Positions 25,320-37,800 of a DNA stretch of 64,000 nt are shown here, in pieces. The position numbers and the translations under genes are program-made. The number at the start of each line of letters is the position of its first letter. Positions within the stretch are counted from its first letter, which is position 1. The notes below the pieces were generated by a model. That model had not been told where the DNA came from, did no database searches, and saw only the letters and a program-made list of their open reading frames with translations. Source of the DNA: Przewalskia tangutica (taxonomy: Eukaryota; Streptophyta; Magnoliopsida; Solanales; Solanaceae); NCBI GenBank assembly GCA_029844215.1, contig CM056724.1:34882446-34946445 (forward strand), read 5' to 3'.

Positions 25320-25660
25320 TGCTGAAAATGCTGATGTTTCATCTTTGCACGGACGTGTTGAATATTGTGAATGCTTGATGAATGCTGCGAGTGCTGATGC
25401 AGTCTCTGTGCGGACTTGCTGAATGCTGCGAATGCTTGCTGAATGCTGCGAATGCTGACTGAATGCTGCGATTGCTGATGTAGTTTCTGCATAGACTTGC
25501 TGGATGCTGCAAATGCTTGCTGAATGCTGCGATTGCTGATGTAGTCTCTGTACGAACTTGCTGTATGCTGTGAATGTTTGCTGAATGCTCTGCGCAGGCT
25601 TGCTGGATGCTGCGAATGCTTGCTGAATGTTGTGAGTGCTGATGTAATCTCTGCACGGAC
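25320..25660 (-). repeat. GCTGAATGCTGCGAATGCTT minisatellite in element A
   Basis: About 340 bp built from 10-20-bp words (CTTGCTGAATGCTGCGAATG and variants) grouped with TCTCTGCACGGACTTG-like spacers into a larger 60-80-bp period. It is present in element A but not seen in element B, so it is a more recent or lost array. Confidence 0.8.
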
Positions 25661-25773
25661 TTAACTCTAGCGGAAATTACTCATATCTCTTTTCGGAATG
25701 ATCAAATGCATTCTGTCGCATGCGAGCCAATGAGAAGATTTCTAATGGTGTGACCAAAGCCGATTTAGGTCGC

Positions 25774-26008
25774 CTACGTATTTCCATGAAGAAATCAGGT
25801 CATGACGTAGTTCATTATGCAAAGAATACGATTGTACAATTTTAAAAAATGAAACCGAAGTCAATGTGGCCGCCTACGTATCCCGCTGAGGGAATCAGGT
25901 CAAGACGTAGTTCGTGATGCAAAAAATGATTGTACAATTTTAAAAAATGAGACCGAAGCCAATGTGACCGCCTACGCATCCCGCTGAGGGAATCAGGTCA
26001 AGACGTAG
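25774..26008 (-). repeat. CTACGT...ACGTAG hairpin modules, copies 1-3 (element A)
   Basis: Three ~37-bp modules at 25774-25810, 25874-25910 and 25972-26008, spaced about 100 bp apart within larger repeats ('gaccgaagccaatgtg' before, 'ttcgtgatgcaaaaaa' after). Each has outer arms CTACG / CGTAG and an inner stem: TTTC/GAAA in copy 1, TCCC/GGGA in copies 2 and 3. Confidence 0.8.
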
Positions 26009-27388
26009 TTCGTGATGCAAAAAATAAGAATTTTATGTAATATGCATTTTGTTGTTTTTTCTGAAAAAGTGGAAGACAACATTACGTTATGACTTGATAC
26101 CAACAATTAGTATTGTGCATACGGATTTTTGTTTATTGCTTTCAGTGTAACCGAGATTGACTCCGGTGTAATTCACACAGCTTCAGATAGTACCTCAGAC
26201 ATACCTGAGTGTCGACACACCTGCTTGCATCCAAGATTTTGAACTATATGTATCCTCATGTTTAAAATGCCCTCACTGAAAGAGAGTCACATCCACACAT
26301 ATATTCCAGTATTTTAAATTTTGGAACGTTTAGAAAAACACACTCACACTCAGAAAGATGTTCAATGTATGCAATTGTGATACCATAGGCTTGACTGTCA
26401 TGTAAGTATCCACTAATGTGAGAACCCTCAGTATAAGATCATGTAGGGATTATCATGGGCTTATAATGTAGGTTTGGGGGAAGGAATGAATATCATTTGG
26501 GTAAAAAGTGACTAATCCTTCCTCGAGCGTTGGACTACGTCCGTGCTTGATATTTGTGTGCTTTAATGCTGACCTGCTTTATTTTTGTCCCAGTATTTCT
26601 GTACTGACTTCTTTTTGAATCTTTCATTTGGAGTCCCCTTTTTCCAAAGTTATTCTCTCATTTTTATTCTTTTTTTTATAATGTCGGGGCTTTTGATTTC
26701 TTCTTTTTGTGAAGTCGTCATTTGTGTTTTTCTTTTCCCTTTTGGACTTTTGACAATTTTTTGTCTTTGCAAATTTCGACGCATAATTTTGTCAGCCACT
26801 TGCACATTTCTAAAACGGTCAAGGAGGTCGGGCCAAGACAGGGATAGTGTGTACGCACTCAGAAGGGTATATGTGTAATATGCGGTTGTCGAAAGAACAA
26901 GTTTTAGGCTCAAAAGGGGTATACTACGGATAATATTATTTGGTAGGCTGAAAAGGCTCAAACGGGTCAAAGAAAGCCTACGATCATTTCCTATACCGAG
27001 TGTTACTCAGGATTTCACCTCAACAAACATTCAGGCCAAGTTCTAGTTCACAATGCAATGCAATTGAACTTATTCTAAAACTCACCACACAATGCATATG
27101 GAACGATGAGGTTGGTCTCATTCTTATCTTGGAAACATGCAAGACAATGTCATTTACGGGTGTGTATAAGAGGTAACAAAAGAATCTATGGTTTACCACA
27201 AAGTCAACCCATATTGATTATTACTCGTTCTTTCATATGCACACTCCTAACTGTGTTGGTATCAACCAAGTCAAACAATGATACTTAAAACATGTTTTTG
27301 TATTTTTGGATAACATTTTTGTATTTATGAACAAAATATTGTTTTTTGTATTTTTTGAATAAAGGGTACCGAACCCGAATAGGACTGC
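26009..27388. other. Element A interior without recognisable genes
   Basis: No gag-pol motif was found on either strand. Pyrimidine-rich plus-strand tract at 26600-26780 and a purine-rich minus strand. Only short frames (up to about 106 codons) of biased composition. Probably degenerate remains of an internal region. Confidence 0.5.
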
Positions 27389-27710
27389 CTACGTATCTTA
27401 TCTTTGACGAGAATCAGGTGTGCATAGTTCGTTCAAATATGTTATAAAATGTATACTTGAAAAATAATTTATCAATGAAAGAATAGCAATATAAAGCTAT
27501 GCAAAATAAATGATTGTCCACTGTGGACGAATGAAAAGTAAAATGAATGTAACAGAAAAATGAATGCCCGAAAATATGATGAATGAGATGCATGAGTGAG
27601 AAAAATATGCTTCTTTATTATTATTATTTTTATTTTTTATTTTTGTGGTGTCGAACCCAAAATGGATTGCCTACGTATCACACCGTGTGGTGAGAGTCAG
27701 ACACGCGTAG
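27389..27710 (-). repeat. CTACGT hairpin modules, copies 4-5 (element A)
   Basis: Diverged modules at 27389-27427 (outer arms CTACGT / GCATAG) and 27671-27710 (CTACGT / GCGTAG, with an inner TCAC/GTGA stem). Surrounding context 'cgaacccaaatggattgc' is itself repeated between them. Confidence 0.65.
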
Positions 27711-28259
27711 TTCGGGATGATTATGTTGTAAAATGCATGATAGAGAATTATGTAATCAACACTAGACATATCAATTGAATTTGCAAATATGAATAAAGAT
27801 ACAAAATATAGGACCCAGAGCAATGTTTCGTTGAATCTGGTATAAGCTGACTTCTTTCCGTCTACATAACTCCAACTCATTCTTGTGATGATTTTTTTCT
27901 TTTTCTTTTTCTTCCTTTTTTTTTCGGCCGCCCTCGACTATTTGCGAGGACGGTCTTCCTGCAAAAAATATGACAAATGAGTGAGAGTAGGAAAGTCACA
28001 ATAATAATAAAATGTAAGGGCGTGACAATATAGTCAAAGACTCCCCTGCTTGATTCGACCGGACTGGTGGTTGATGCTTCACAAAGTCCAAATCGCGCTG
28101 TTCAAGAGCGATTTACGCAGTAAAAATCCTGATTGCAATGTGACAGCAAAAAGTGTAAAATGCAAATGCTCGAGCCCGGAGTTACAAAAATGGTAATTAT
28201 TGCATTAAATAATATGTCCATAATTGCTAGCGACAACAATAGTAAATAAAAGCATGCAA

Positions 28260-28980
28260 ATCAAGCGCGCACCCTAATATGCATGAGACCTCTCTTATGC
28301 CAGAGGTCGGCCTAAACGCCACATATGCGAGATTGAGATAGATTGATCAAAGTTGTTAAACATTAATGCTCCTGTTGGAAATGACGACCAAATGACGGTG
28401 CACTTTTTCCAATTTCGGCGTGTCATGATCAGGCTTGGATCCGTCTATCATCATCACACTACACATAGTATGCTAATGGATCGTTGGGTTGTGAAACCCG
28501 TTGACAAATTTGGTGGATTTCTAATTGTGGCGTTAATGCCAAGGATTAACTCACCTAAGGTTTATGCATGCATGACTTAATATAAAAGGGTGGTATAGCT
28601 CTATCTTAAGCTTTCTAAGATTTGGCTTACTAGACGCAAGGTTCCCGAGCGGACAACTCGAGTGAGAAGGCTACGTGGCTGATCAGATGAACCGATCTAA
28701 CTCCACGCAGACGCCAACTCTCCTAAATTTTGGGTGTCTTGAAAGAAATTTGCGGGTGCGTGAAGCACACCAGCGCGTGTAGTGTGTGACAATGTGAATT
28801 TTCCAGAGTGTAGAAAATATGAGCGGAATGCCAGTTTAAGGAAAGCAGTAAAAGCAAATAGCAATTAAAACAATTAAGCATACAAAATTAAAGCAAACAA
28901 TTTTAAGGCATTTAAAACAAATAAAAGCAAATAAAGCCAAGCAATAATAAACCTAGGTTTGCTATGGTCAAGAACCTGAT
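28260..28980 (-). other. Conserved leader of element A, next to the primer site
   Basis: This block lies between the primer site and the rest of the element and matches 44530-45310 of element B over most of its length, unlike the interior further on. Landmarks are ATGACGACCAAATGACGGTG, 'cgcaaggttcccgagcgga' and 'aaatttgcgggtgcgtg'. No reading frame is convincing. By position it is the 5' UTR; retention in both defective elements would fit packaging or dimerisation signals, which is inference. Confidence 0.6.
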
Positions 28981-28981
28981 A

Positions 28982-28999
28982 TCCCCAGCGGAGTCGCCA
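28982..28999 (-). other. Element A primer-binding site (tRNA-Arg type)
   Basis: Minus strand TGGCGACTCCGCTGGGGA, three bases from the LTR end. It is complementary to the 3' end expected of a plant tRNA-Arg (…CCCAGCGGAGTCG-CCA), the primer known for Ogre elements. It fixes the element's orientation. Confidence 0.82.
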
Positions 29000-29002
29000 T
29001 GC

Positions 29003-31391
29003 TGTCGCGCCCGTTTTTGACCTCGGGGTCTGAACGGTATCCGCAACATTGTTATTTGGCACGGTTCCCTGGATGGAGCAATAATGCTGATTTTGAGGAG
29101 TCGCCACCTAATTAGTTAATTGAATTAGGACACTTGATTTATTACAATAAAAATACTGCAATTAATCTCCATTTAATGGTATGCGAAATTAATGAGATTC
29201 TGGATCAGGGTTCTTTATTATCCTAAAGGGAATGAGTTAGGCATCCTTTAAGATCCGCTAACTTGCGGTTATCCGTTCAAACCTAGGTTAATTATATATT
29301 GACTTTTATTCTACCTATTCTAAGCATTTTTTCATAATTTACAATTAAAATAAAATACAATACAAAATAATAAAACTAAAATTAAATGCGACATAAAATA
29401 AAACTCTGGGACATTCTTTTTTATATGAATCTCCGGGTACCTGTATAAACACTTAGTAAAAGTATAAGTAATAGAATGAATAATTCTAAAGCAATGACAA
29501 GAGTTAATAAGTTAAAACCAAAAAGTAAAAATTCGTCTTTTATACAGGGGAGACCTTAGAAATCAGACGGAGATTCCTTCATCGGCCAATATTGCTAGAA
29601 ACAATAAAATAAATAAAACCTTCAGATCCGTGCCAAAACAGTAATAGTTTTAAACACGGAGGGTTCATATATATAAAAATAAAGTGGGACATCCTAAACA
29701 AGTCCGACTGCGAAAATTCGCCCCGCCGGTGCATGCTGGTTATCCTGTGCAAGTAGAAGAAATCATCAACGCCCAAAAAGCTTCATTTTATTTTACTTTC
29801 CGTCTTTGCAACTGTGGAGGCCTCAAAAATCAACGGATAACTTTTTCATTGGCCATCAAGTGTAGTATTTGTTTCAAATCAGTAAATACCCAATATTCAA
29901 ATATAGTAATTTGTTCAAAATCAGTTTAATAAAGGTAAAAGGGCAAAATGGTCAAAACAGTTCACAACAGACAACGAAACAGTAGTGGTTCAATATCAAC
30001 ATCTGCGACAGTGGTTCACCGGAAAATACAGGCTATCGCCGGAGTTTTAAACTCCGGCCAGAAAGAAAATCAGGCCCGAATATAGCAAAACCAGTAGCAA
30101 AATCACTACCAAAATATAGCAGCTTTCAGCGGTAAAACATAGCAAAATCAGTAGAAAAAATGCAGCAGTTCTTAACAACAAATTGATGATCGAAATCAGT
30201 TGCCAAATGGACCCAAAATCAGTCCAGAATCGATTCCAAACAAAAGCAAAGAGGCAAAAATGGTCAAAACAGTTCACCAGCCAACAACATACAAAATAGC
30301 AAACAAAGTTGGAGACATCACTATTGTCGTCGGAGTTTTAAAATATATCAAAACCAACGAAAATCCGTCCAATAAGCAAAAGAACAACCGATAGTCGCAA
30401 GAGAAGCAAATACAGTGACATCACCGGAGTTTGAACTCCGACAATATTCATTAACAACAAAAGAGGGGCGTCACTTCCACAGCGAGGTACGCCGGAGCGA
30501 CTCCACGTGGTTGTCGACAAAATTTGGAACAATGGAGTTCGCCGGTGAGGTTCGACGGATCTGGAACAGTGGGGAATGGTGGTTCGCCGATGGGTCTCGG
30601 CGATAGGGTGTGTTCGACGACGGGTATGTGTTTAGGGGAGCAGTGGGAGACGGGAACAGTGGTGGTCGCCGTGGTTTGGTCGACGGGCCAATGTTGGTCG
30701 ACGGGGACGGGGTCTCACCGGTGTGGATTTGTGCGTGAGATGTTGTGTGTGTGAAGAGATAGTGCGGCTGATGTTCTCTCTTGTATGTGTGTGTATGGAA
30801 GGATGAGAAAATAGTGAGAGGGGTGATATATGAGAGATGCGGCTGAAGGGTGTTGTTGTTGTTGAAAATGAAAAGAGGGGAATAGTTTTATTTATAGTGG
30901 GTATTTAGGTTTAGGGTTTGGGTTTGGTTTTTGGGGGAAAAAGATGAAAAGTGTATTGGGTCCCATTTTTCGGGCCTTGGTTTGGGCTTCGGTTTTTGGT
31001 GGACTGGACTGATCCGGATTGTGCCTCGGACTGGACTGGTTTGAAAAAATGCAAAACGGGTTAATTATTTAAAAGAAAAATTATTTAAAAAGATGCAAGA
31101 TTATTAAAATGTAAATGCCGATGCAATAATAATAAAATACAATATTTAACAAATGTTTAATGTCTAATTAAAAATTAAAACGGGATGTCAATTAATTATT
31201 TAAAGAGATGCAAATATTATTAAAATAAACGACTGTGTAATAATAACAAAAACATAATATTAACAAAGTCATAATGCTTAATTTAAAATAAAAAGATAAA
31301 AATGCAAAAAATGATGATTAGAATGCGGTGTCCTAAAACACATAAAATTGCAATAAATATACGAAAAACGGGTCAAAATTGACTGTCAACA
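29003..31391 (-). repeat. Element A 5' LTR
   Basis: 2389 bp, minus orientation, TGTTGACAGTC at 31391 to GCGCGACA at 29003. It pairs with 20881-23220 along its whole length, with many substitutions and one ~65-bp length difference, so the insertion is not very recent. AT-rich flanks and G-rich centre (30480-30830). Confidence 0.92.
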
Positions 31392-31396
31392 ATGAG

Positions 31397-32302
31397 TTCA
31401 AGGTGATGTCGTACGGATTGACTAATGCTCCAGCGGTATTTATGGATTTGATGAACCGGGTGTTCAAGCCATTTCTGGATATGTTTGTTATAGTATTCAT
31501 TGATGACATCCTGGTTTACTCTCGCACGGAGCAGGAGCATGCGGATCATTTGAGTACGGTGCTTAGAGTCCTCCAGAGCCGACAGTTTTATGCCAAGTTC
31601 TCTAAGTGTGAGTTCTGGTTGGCTTCAGTGGCATTCTTAGGGCACATTATCGGGGGCCGATGGTAATCGGGTTGATACGGTGAAGATTGAGGCGGTGAAA
31701 TCTTGGCCTAGACCTACTACGCCGACTGAGGTGCGCATATTCTTAGGGCTTGCGGGTTATTACCGGAGATTTGTGAAAAAGTTCGCTTCGATCTCAGCGC
31801 CTTTGACTAGGCTGACTCAGAAAGCGACTAAGTTCTAGTGGACGGATGCTTGTGAGAAGTGCTTCCAGTTAATAAAGGAAAAGTTGACGACAGCTCCAGT
31901 TCTTACTCTTCCCGAGGGATTAGAGGGTTATGTGTTTTTTTGTGATGCTTCGGGTGTCGGAATTGGTTGCGTGTTGATGCAACATGGTAAGGTTATAGCT
32001 TACGCGTCCCGACAGCTCAGGAAGCATGAGAGGAACTATCCTACTCATGATTTGGAGTTAGCGGCAGTGATACATGCTTTGAAGATTTGGAGGCATTACT
32101 TATATGGGGTTCAGGTGGATATTTATACAGACCACAAAAGCCTCCAGTATATCTTCAGGCAGAGGGAGCTAAACTTGCGGCAGAGATGGTGGTTAGAGTT
32201 GCTGAAGGATTATGATGTTGATATCCTATACCACCCGGGAAAAGCCAATGTGATTGCAGATGCTCTTAGTCGTAGATCTATGGGAAGTCTGTCAGGCGCA
32301 TG
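31397..32302 (+). pseudogene. Element C reverse transcriptase C-terminal half and RNase H
   Basis: The frame resumes after the target duplication with FKVMSYGLTNAPAVFMDLMN and the catalytic FIDDILVYS (Asp-Asp codons 31502-31507), then KFSKCEFW and AFLGHII. A frameshift near 31660 precedes FLGLAGYYRRFVKKF. A TAG at about 31836 interrupts the connection. The RNase H domain (31884-32280) retains FCDASGVGIG, THDLELAAV and YTDHKSLQYIF, i.e. its D, E, D residues, and ends in the usual LYHPGKANVIADALSRR. RT copies the RNA genome and RNase H removes the RNA strand. Confidence 0.92.
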
Positions 32303-32455
32303 AAAGTATATTTATGTCCTAGAAATAATCTGTATTAGGACAAATGTACTTTATACACATTCATATTATTATTAATAGAGATTAATATTTTGGCATTTAC
32401 AATTATAGAATTATTAGTTGATTGTTTATAATATTCTATAATATGCATCCCTAGA
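32303..32455. mobile_element. Short AT-rich insertion between RNase H and integrase of element C
   Basis: About 150 bp, far more AT-rich than the surrounding pol gene, sits between the end of RNase H (GSLSGA) and the integrase N-terminus (from about 32456). Related elements run through this junction without it. I found no clear target duplication. It may be a fragment of a small LTR or MITE-type repeat; limits are within roughly 10 bp. Confidence 0.55.
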
Positions 32456-34036
32456 TATAGAAGGGACATAGTTCATGAGATTCATCAGTTAGCGAGTCTT
32501 GGGGTTCGGTTGGTTGATTCCGATGATAGTAGAGTTCGGGTTCGAGAAGTTGCCGAGTCTTCCATCGTTGAGGAGGTGAATAGGCGACAATATGAGGATC
32601 CGATTCTGGTACGGTATCGAGATACGACTCTTCGAGAGGAGAAAAATTCATTTGAGGTAGCACCTGATGGGGTGCTAAGGTACAAGGATAGATTGTGTGT
32701 ACCCGATGTTGCAGGACTTCGTCAGCAGGTTCTAGGGGAGGCACACAGTGCTCGTTATTCGGTTCATTCGGGGTCGACTAAGATGTACCATGACCTCAGA
32801 TGTGTGTATTGGTGGGATGGCCTGAAGATGGACGTAGCAGAGTTCGTTGCTCAATGTTCGAATTATCAGCAGGTCAAGGTTGAGCACCAGAAGCCTGGTG
32901 GGCTATTACAGACGATTGAGATTCCGATGTGGAAGTGGGAGGTGATCAACATGGATTTTGTTACAGGGTTACCTCGTACTCAGAGAAAGTGTGATTCCAT
33001 CTGGGTTATAGTAGACAGGCTGACGAAATCAGCCCATTTTCTTCTAGTCAGGACTACTTATTCGGCTGAGAATTATGCTAGACTGTATATCCTGGAGATT
33101 GTGAGATTGCACGGAGTTCCGACATCTATTATATCAGACAGAGGGGCCCAGTTTACGGCTAACTTCTGGAGGTCTTTTCAGAAGGGGTTAGGGACATAAG
33201 TGAGTCTCAGTACTGCATTTCACCCTCAGACCGACGGACAGGCAGAGCGTACTATCCAGACACTTGAGGATATGCTGAGGGCCTGTATTATTGACTTCAG
33301 GGGTAGCTGGAAGGATCATTTGCCTCTTTTTGAGTTTGCGTATAATAACAACTACCATTCCAGTATTCAGATGAGGCCTTATGAGGCCTTATATGGAAGG
33401 AAGTGTAGGTCGCCGATCAGTTGGTTCGATGTTGGCGAGGTTCAGTTAGTTGGCCCAGACTTGATTCAGCAGGCTGTGGATAATGTAAAGCTTATCCAGG
33501 AGAGGTTATTAGCAACTCAGAGTCGACAGAAGTCATATGCCGATAATCGACGTCGACACTTGGAGTTTCAGCTTGACGATTTGGTATTCTTGAAGGTATC
33601 ACCCATGAAGGGTGTGATGAGGTTCGGAAATAAGGGGAAACTTAGCCCGAGGTACATTGGGCCATACCAGATTGTTCGTAGAGTAGGCAAGGTTGCCTAT
33701 GAGTTAGATCTGCCATCCGATCTGGAAGCAGTGCATCCGGTCTTCTATGTTTCTATGTTACGGAAGTATATCGGAGATCCATCCAGAGTTTTCCCAGTTA
33801 GTGATGTCCGGGTGACAGAGGGGTTATCATATGAGGAGAGTCCTATAGCGATACTTGATCGCCAGGTCAGACGATTACGGACTAAGGACGTGGCTTCCGT
33901 CAAGGTCTTGTGGCGGAATGATAATAGGGAGGAGATGACTTGGGAAGCAGAGGAGGACATGATAAAGAAGTATCCTCACTTGTTCCCTATACCTACAGGT
34001 AATTCATTCTCCCTACTTGTCGATTTTGATTGACAT
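32456..34036 (+). pseudogene. Element C integrase and chromodomain
   Basis: Zinc-binding region with AHSARYSVHSGSTKMYH and QCSNYQQVK, in which the second Cys of the usual CxxC is Tyr. Catalytic core Asp in INMDFVTGLP and Asp in IISDRGAQFT, then a stop TAA at 33197-33199 where a Gln codon is expected (one C-to-T change). The same frame continues at 33200 with STAFHPQTDGQAERTIQTLE, holding the catalytic Glu. The C-terminus has the GPYQIVRRVGKVAYELDLP fold and a chromodomain ending in VLWRNDNREEMTWEAEEDM. Integrase inserts the cDNA; the chromodomain directs it to heterochromatin. Apart from this stop, 32510-34033 is one open frame. Confidence 0.93.
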
Positions 34037-34162
34037 ATATGCATAAGTGTTATATTGTGGCCATGTGTGACATATTTGATTGTATTGGGTATAGTTAAAA
34101 GGGACTATGCCGACATCGGTTTAAGATTGAACTTAGTAAGAACATTCGGGACGAATATTTCT

Positions 34163-34175
34163 AAGGGAGGAAAAA
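34163..34175 (+). other. Element C polypurine tract
   Basis: AAGGGAGGAAAAA lies directly before the 3' LTR (TG at 34176), the expected primer for plus-strand DNA synthesis. Just upstream AACATTCG and CGAATATT (34141-34159) form an imperfect stem that is perfect in element F. Confidence 0.88.
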
Positions 34176-34870
34176 TGTTACATCCCGTAGTTCCAGGACA
34201 TGTATATAAGGACCTACGTGAGAAAATACGACTTTAAGCTTGAAACGAAAGAAAGATTACTTTTTCCTACGGAAAATATTTCGAACCTCGTGAAGGAAAA
34301 AGGTTTAATAATTGGTATTTGAGACTTATGAAATTTATTAGAATTATGGAGAGATAAAATATTTTGGACCAATAGGAGGGTGACACGTGTCACACCCCCC
34401 CCACATGGCCAATGTTGGGGAGAATGGCATGGCCAAGTGGCCAAGTGGCCAAGTTGACTCAAGATATTTGTCCATCTCAATCTTGGCCACACATTTGTTT
34501 GAATCTTAACCCTTGGTTTCTTTATATATCCATCTACTAGTGGTGCAAGACTTTAACACTTAGAAAATTTTCAAGAAAACTTATGCACACTAGAGAGGGC
34601 TCTCGGCCAAGCTCCATGAAGAACAAGAAAATTCTTCAAATGTTGTTGATAAATCTCCATACTCAAACCAAGGATCCCTAGTGGTATACTAAGCATAAAC
34701 AACCTCTTAAATCTCGGAAATACTACGTTAATCCGCCAGTCGCACCTTGAAACCCTAAGGTGTTCTTTATATTTTGAGTTGGAACTTGAAGAGAAGTTGG
34801 TTATGAACTTCTAAGGGTTTCTTGGAGTGGATTGGAACGTAAAGAAAAGGAGTTAAAGTTGCTAAGGATC
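34176..34870 (+). repeat. Element C 3' LTR, first segment
   Basis: Starts TGTTACATCCCGTAG and matches the 5' LTR from its first base. It is interrupted at 34871 by a solo LTR (duplication GGATC). The LTR resumes at 38470-38657 and again at 48049-49279. Confidence 0.92.
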
Positions 34871-37800
34871 TGTCACAACCCGACCCCGGGCCCGTGACTG
34901 GTGCCCTACCTGGGCACCCTTACAGGTAAACATCAGAGATAATCAGCGGAACATACAAGAAACTTATAAAATAAAACAAAGAAGAATAAACAACAAAGTT
35001 AGCCGATGTGGCTACCTTCGCGACGCATATACATAAACGGCGATTGCCTCCTTTTCTTTGCTGCATCGACCCACGATATGTGACTACAGACCTCTAAGAG
35101 TTTTATCATAACAACTGTGGCGGGACAAGGCCCCGCCGTACCCCTGAATAAACATAAACGTGACAACTCCGGAACACTGGAGCCATCTCGACTTGCTGAA
35201 CCGGGATCCTAAGCTCGCGGATCCACAACCGTACCTAAACTCGCGGCATGAACGCAGCCCGAAGGGTCGATAACAAAAAGTACCGAATATGGAATGAAAT
35301 AACGTCTGATGAAATGATCATAACTGTACAAAAGAATGACAAGGACAAGTATAAAAATACTTACCAGATCCTGCCGTGTCATTACCACTTATGAACTTAA
35401 TCGTACATTAATCATTATTTTCCTTCTTTCAATAGGAATTAACATCATATTCTTACATACATACTTAAGAATTCAATCAAGTTTTTCCACATAACTTACA
35501 TCAATATCTTTTTCCATTCCATTAAGAGTTATAGTCATATCTTACGTACTTACTTAGGAGAAGTCATTAAGTTCATTTCTATCTAACTTACTTATCTTTC
35601 ATAACATAGTCCGGCCCACTACGGAGGGACACATATACTACCCGGCCCAAACTGGGACGCGATCAAGTCACACCAATATCAAAGCATGCCCGTGGAATCC
35701 CCCATCACTGTCGACAGCTATTAGTGTAAAATATAACCATGTGACGCGCCCGTGGCATCCCACCTCACTGTCGGCGTACACATACACAATACATATATAT
35801 ATATATATCCTGCCCGTGGAATCCCACATCACTGCCGACAGTCCAGGGTATAATAATACACCAATAGGCATACATGAACACCAAGTCCCACCGGTGGTAT
35901 AGCGTCTTGGGGGTCTACCCCTCACTTATACTCTTACCCTGGAGAAGGTGGTAAAGCAGGTGGTATAGCATCTTGGGGGTCTACCCCTCACTTATACTCT
36001 TACCCTGGAGAAGGTGGTATAACGTCTTGGGGCTTGCCCCTCATTTATACTCTTACCCTATCTCGACCGGTCGTCAAACAACACATAAAGCAGGTGGTAC
36101 AGCGTCTTGGGGGTTTACCCCTCACTTATACTCTTACCCTGGAGAAGGTGGTATAACGTCTTGGGGCTTGCCCCTCATTTATACTCTTACCCTAGCTCGA
36201 CCGACCATCAAACAAGACATAAGCATTACCATGTCTCTTATAAAATCCGGGAATTTAACCCAAGTGCTACAAATAACGGAAGCATACCCGTGGAATCCCA
36301 CATCACCGCTTGCAGACGCCCAAGTAACTTATAACAAGACAGCCGACCCTCCAACCGAGAGTCGCGGCAACGTAATAAAACATAATACTTGCACTCAAAG
36401 GCTATCACCAGCACATATAGGCTAAATCTCAATTAACCAAGCCAAAGTACTACGTACGTACATTCTTTTCAAAAACTCCTTTCCAAATAAAACTTCCCCG
36501 ATACTAACCACCGTAGTATCAAGTCCTATCCACCTTTCAAGACAAGTCACAATACCTTTTTAGAAATACAATTACCGGCTTCTAAATCAAGTGACTTCTC
36601 TATTAAAAACCTTAAGCAATTGGTACCTTTAAACCAGTTTGCCCTTACCTAATACAAGTTATTCCTTTGATTACTTTACTAGAGAAAACCATTCTCTTAA
36701 TCTTCCATAAAGCCGTTATAACCGACTTCCCATAAAGCCGTTATAACCCTTTATGGTTTAGACTAACACGTTCCTTTTATAACCAAGAGATTTATACTTT
36801 CAAATCAATTCTCTTAACTTTCAAAATACTTCAAGTCTCTTAACTTTTAAGAAAACAAGTTTCAAAGTCTTAAAAGCTTCATACGTAAACTCTTTTAAAA
36901 TTAGTAACAAATCTTTGGTGCGTCGTGAATAAGTTATACTTATTTATAACGATCTTATTCAAGTAGCCATGATCTAGAAAATGTAATACAATTTTGTCTT
37001 ATCTTAGCTTCTATGCAGATGGAGGATTTCTACTTGTTTTAACATAATGGATTGTCATTACATTTTCCTTTATTAACGCTGCAGGGGCTTGTTCGATACT
37101 TATTCTCATTTGTGCCGTAAATTAGCCAAATCAACTCGACTCCTTTTTATTATAAAACCTTAGGCAATTGATGCCGTAAAATCAAGTTGCCTTTTTACAT
37201 AGTCAAGCCATTTATCTTTCCATAAGGCAAATATAACTAACTTCCCATAAAGCCGTTATATTCACTTTATACCTTAGCCATAAACAATTTCCTATCCAAG
37301 GGACTTATACGTTTAAAACGGGACAAGTATCACATACTTTAAAACTCTTCAAGTCCCTTAACTTTAAAACCAACTTAAGACATCCTTACTATTTTCAAAG
37401 AAGTGAGTTAATCTCCTAACCCACCCGACTTGGCATTACATAAAACAAGTAAAGAATGTCATAGTTCAGTCGCTCACCGTACTACATACGTCAACTAGTC
37501 ATGCTCAAAAGATAGGAAAAGTTCTACATAGAGTAAATCACACAACTACCTCTTAACTTCTAAGAGTAGAAGGAAACATGAACTGATACCACAAGTGTAT
37601 TCCATACATAGAATCATGCCAAAGGAAGGAAGAGGTTCACATACCTCGCGACGATTGTCGACAAATAGCAAAATGCTCCAAAGTACTCCAACCTTGATAG
37701 CTATTCCACTCTCCAAGTAGGATACGCTATACTTAGTACTTCAACCTCAACGCTTTTTAATCCAATCTTCAAAACCGAAGTTGCTCTTTAGCAACCTAGA

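Larger units (their letters stand above)
20881..31391 (-). mobile_element. Element A: non-autonomous Ogre/Tat-like LTR retrotransposon
   Basis: 10.5 kb bounded by LTRs 20881-23220 and 29003-31391 with exact target duplications ATGAG (20876-20880, 31392-31396). On the minus strand it begins TGTTGACAGTC, and the 5' LTR (29003-31391) is followed by a primer site matching the 3' end of plant tRNA-Arg, as in Ogre/Tat elements. The 5.8-kb interior has no recognisable gag, protease, RT or integrase on either strand. It holds a conserved leader (about 28260-28980), dispersed hairpin modules (25774-27710), and three tandem arrays near the 3' LTR. It would depend on proteins of an autonomous relative not in the window. 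Element B is a close relative. Confidence 0.85.

Noticed and set aside
28353..28580. 75-codon plus-strand frame in the leader of element A
   Set aside because: Element A is on the minus strand and the frame is not preserved in element B; the conservation looks like nucleotide-level conservation of the leader.
15677..34870. Endogenous pararetrovirus instead of a retrotransposon
   Set aside because: True LTRs, a tRNA-iMet primer site, an integrase and a chromodomain are present; no movement or coat protein motif of caulimovirids was seen.
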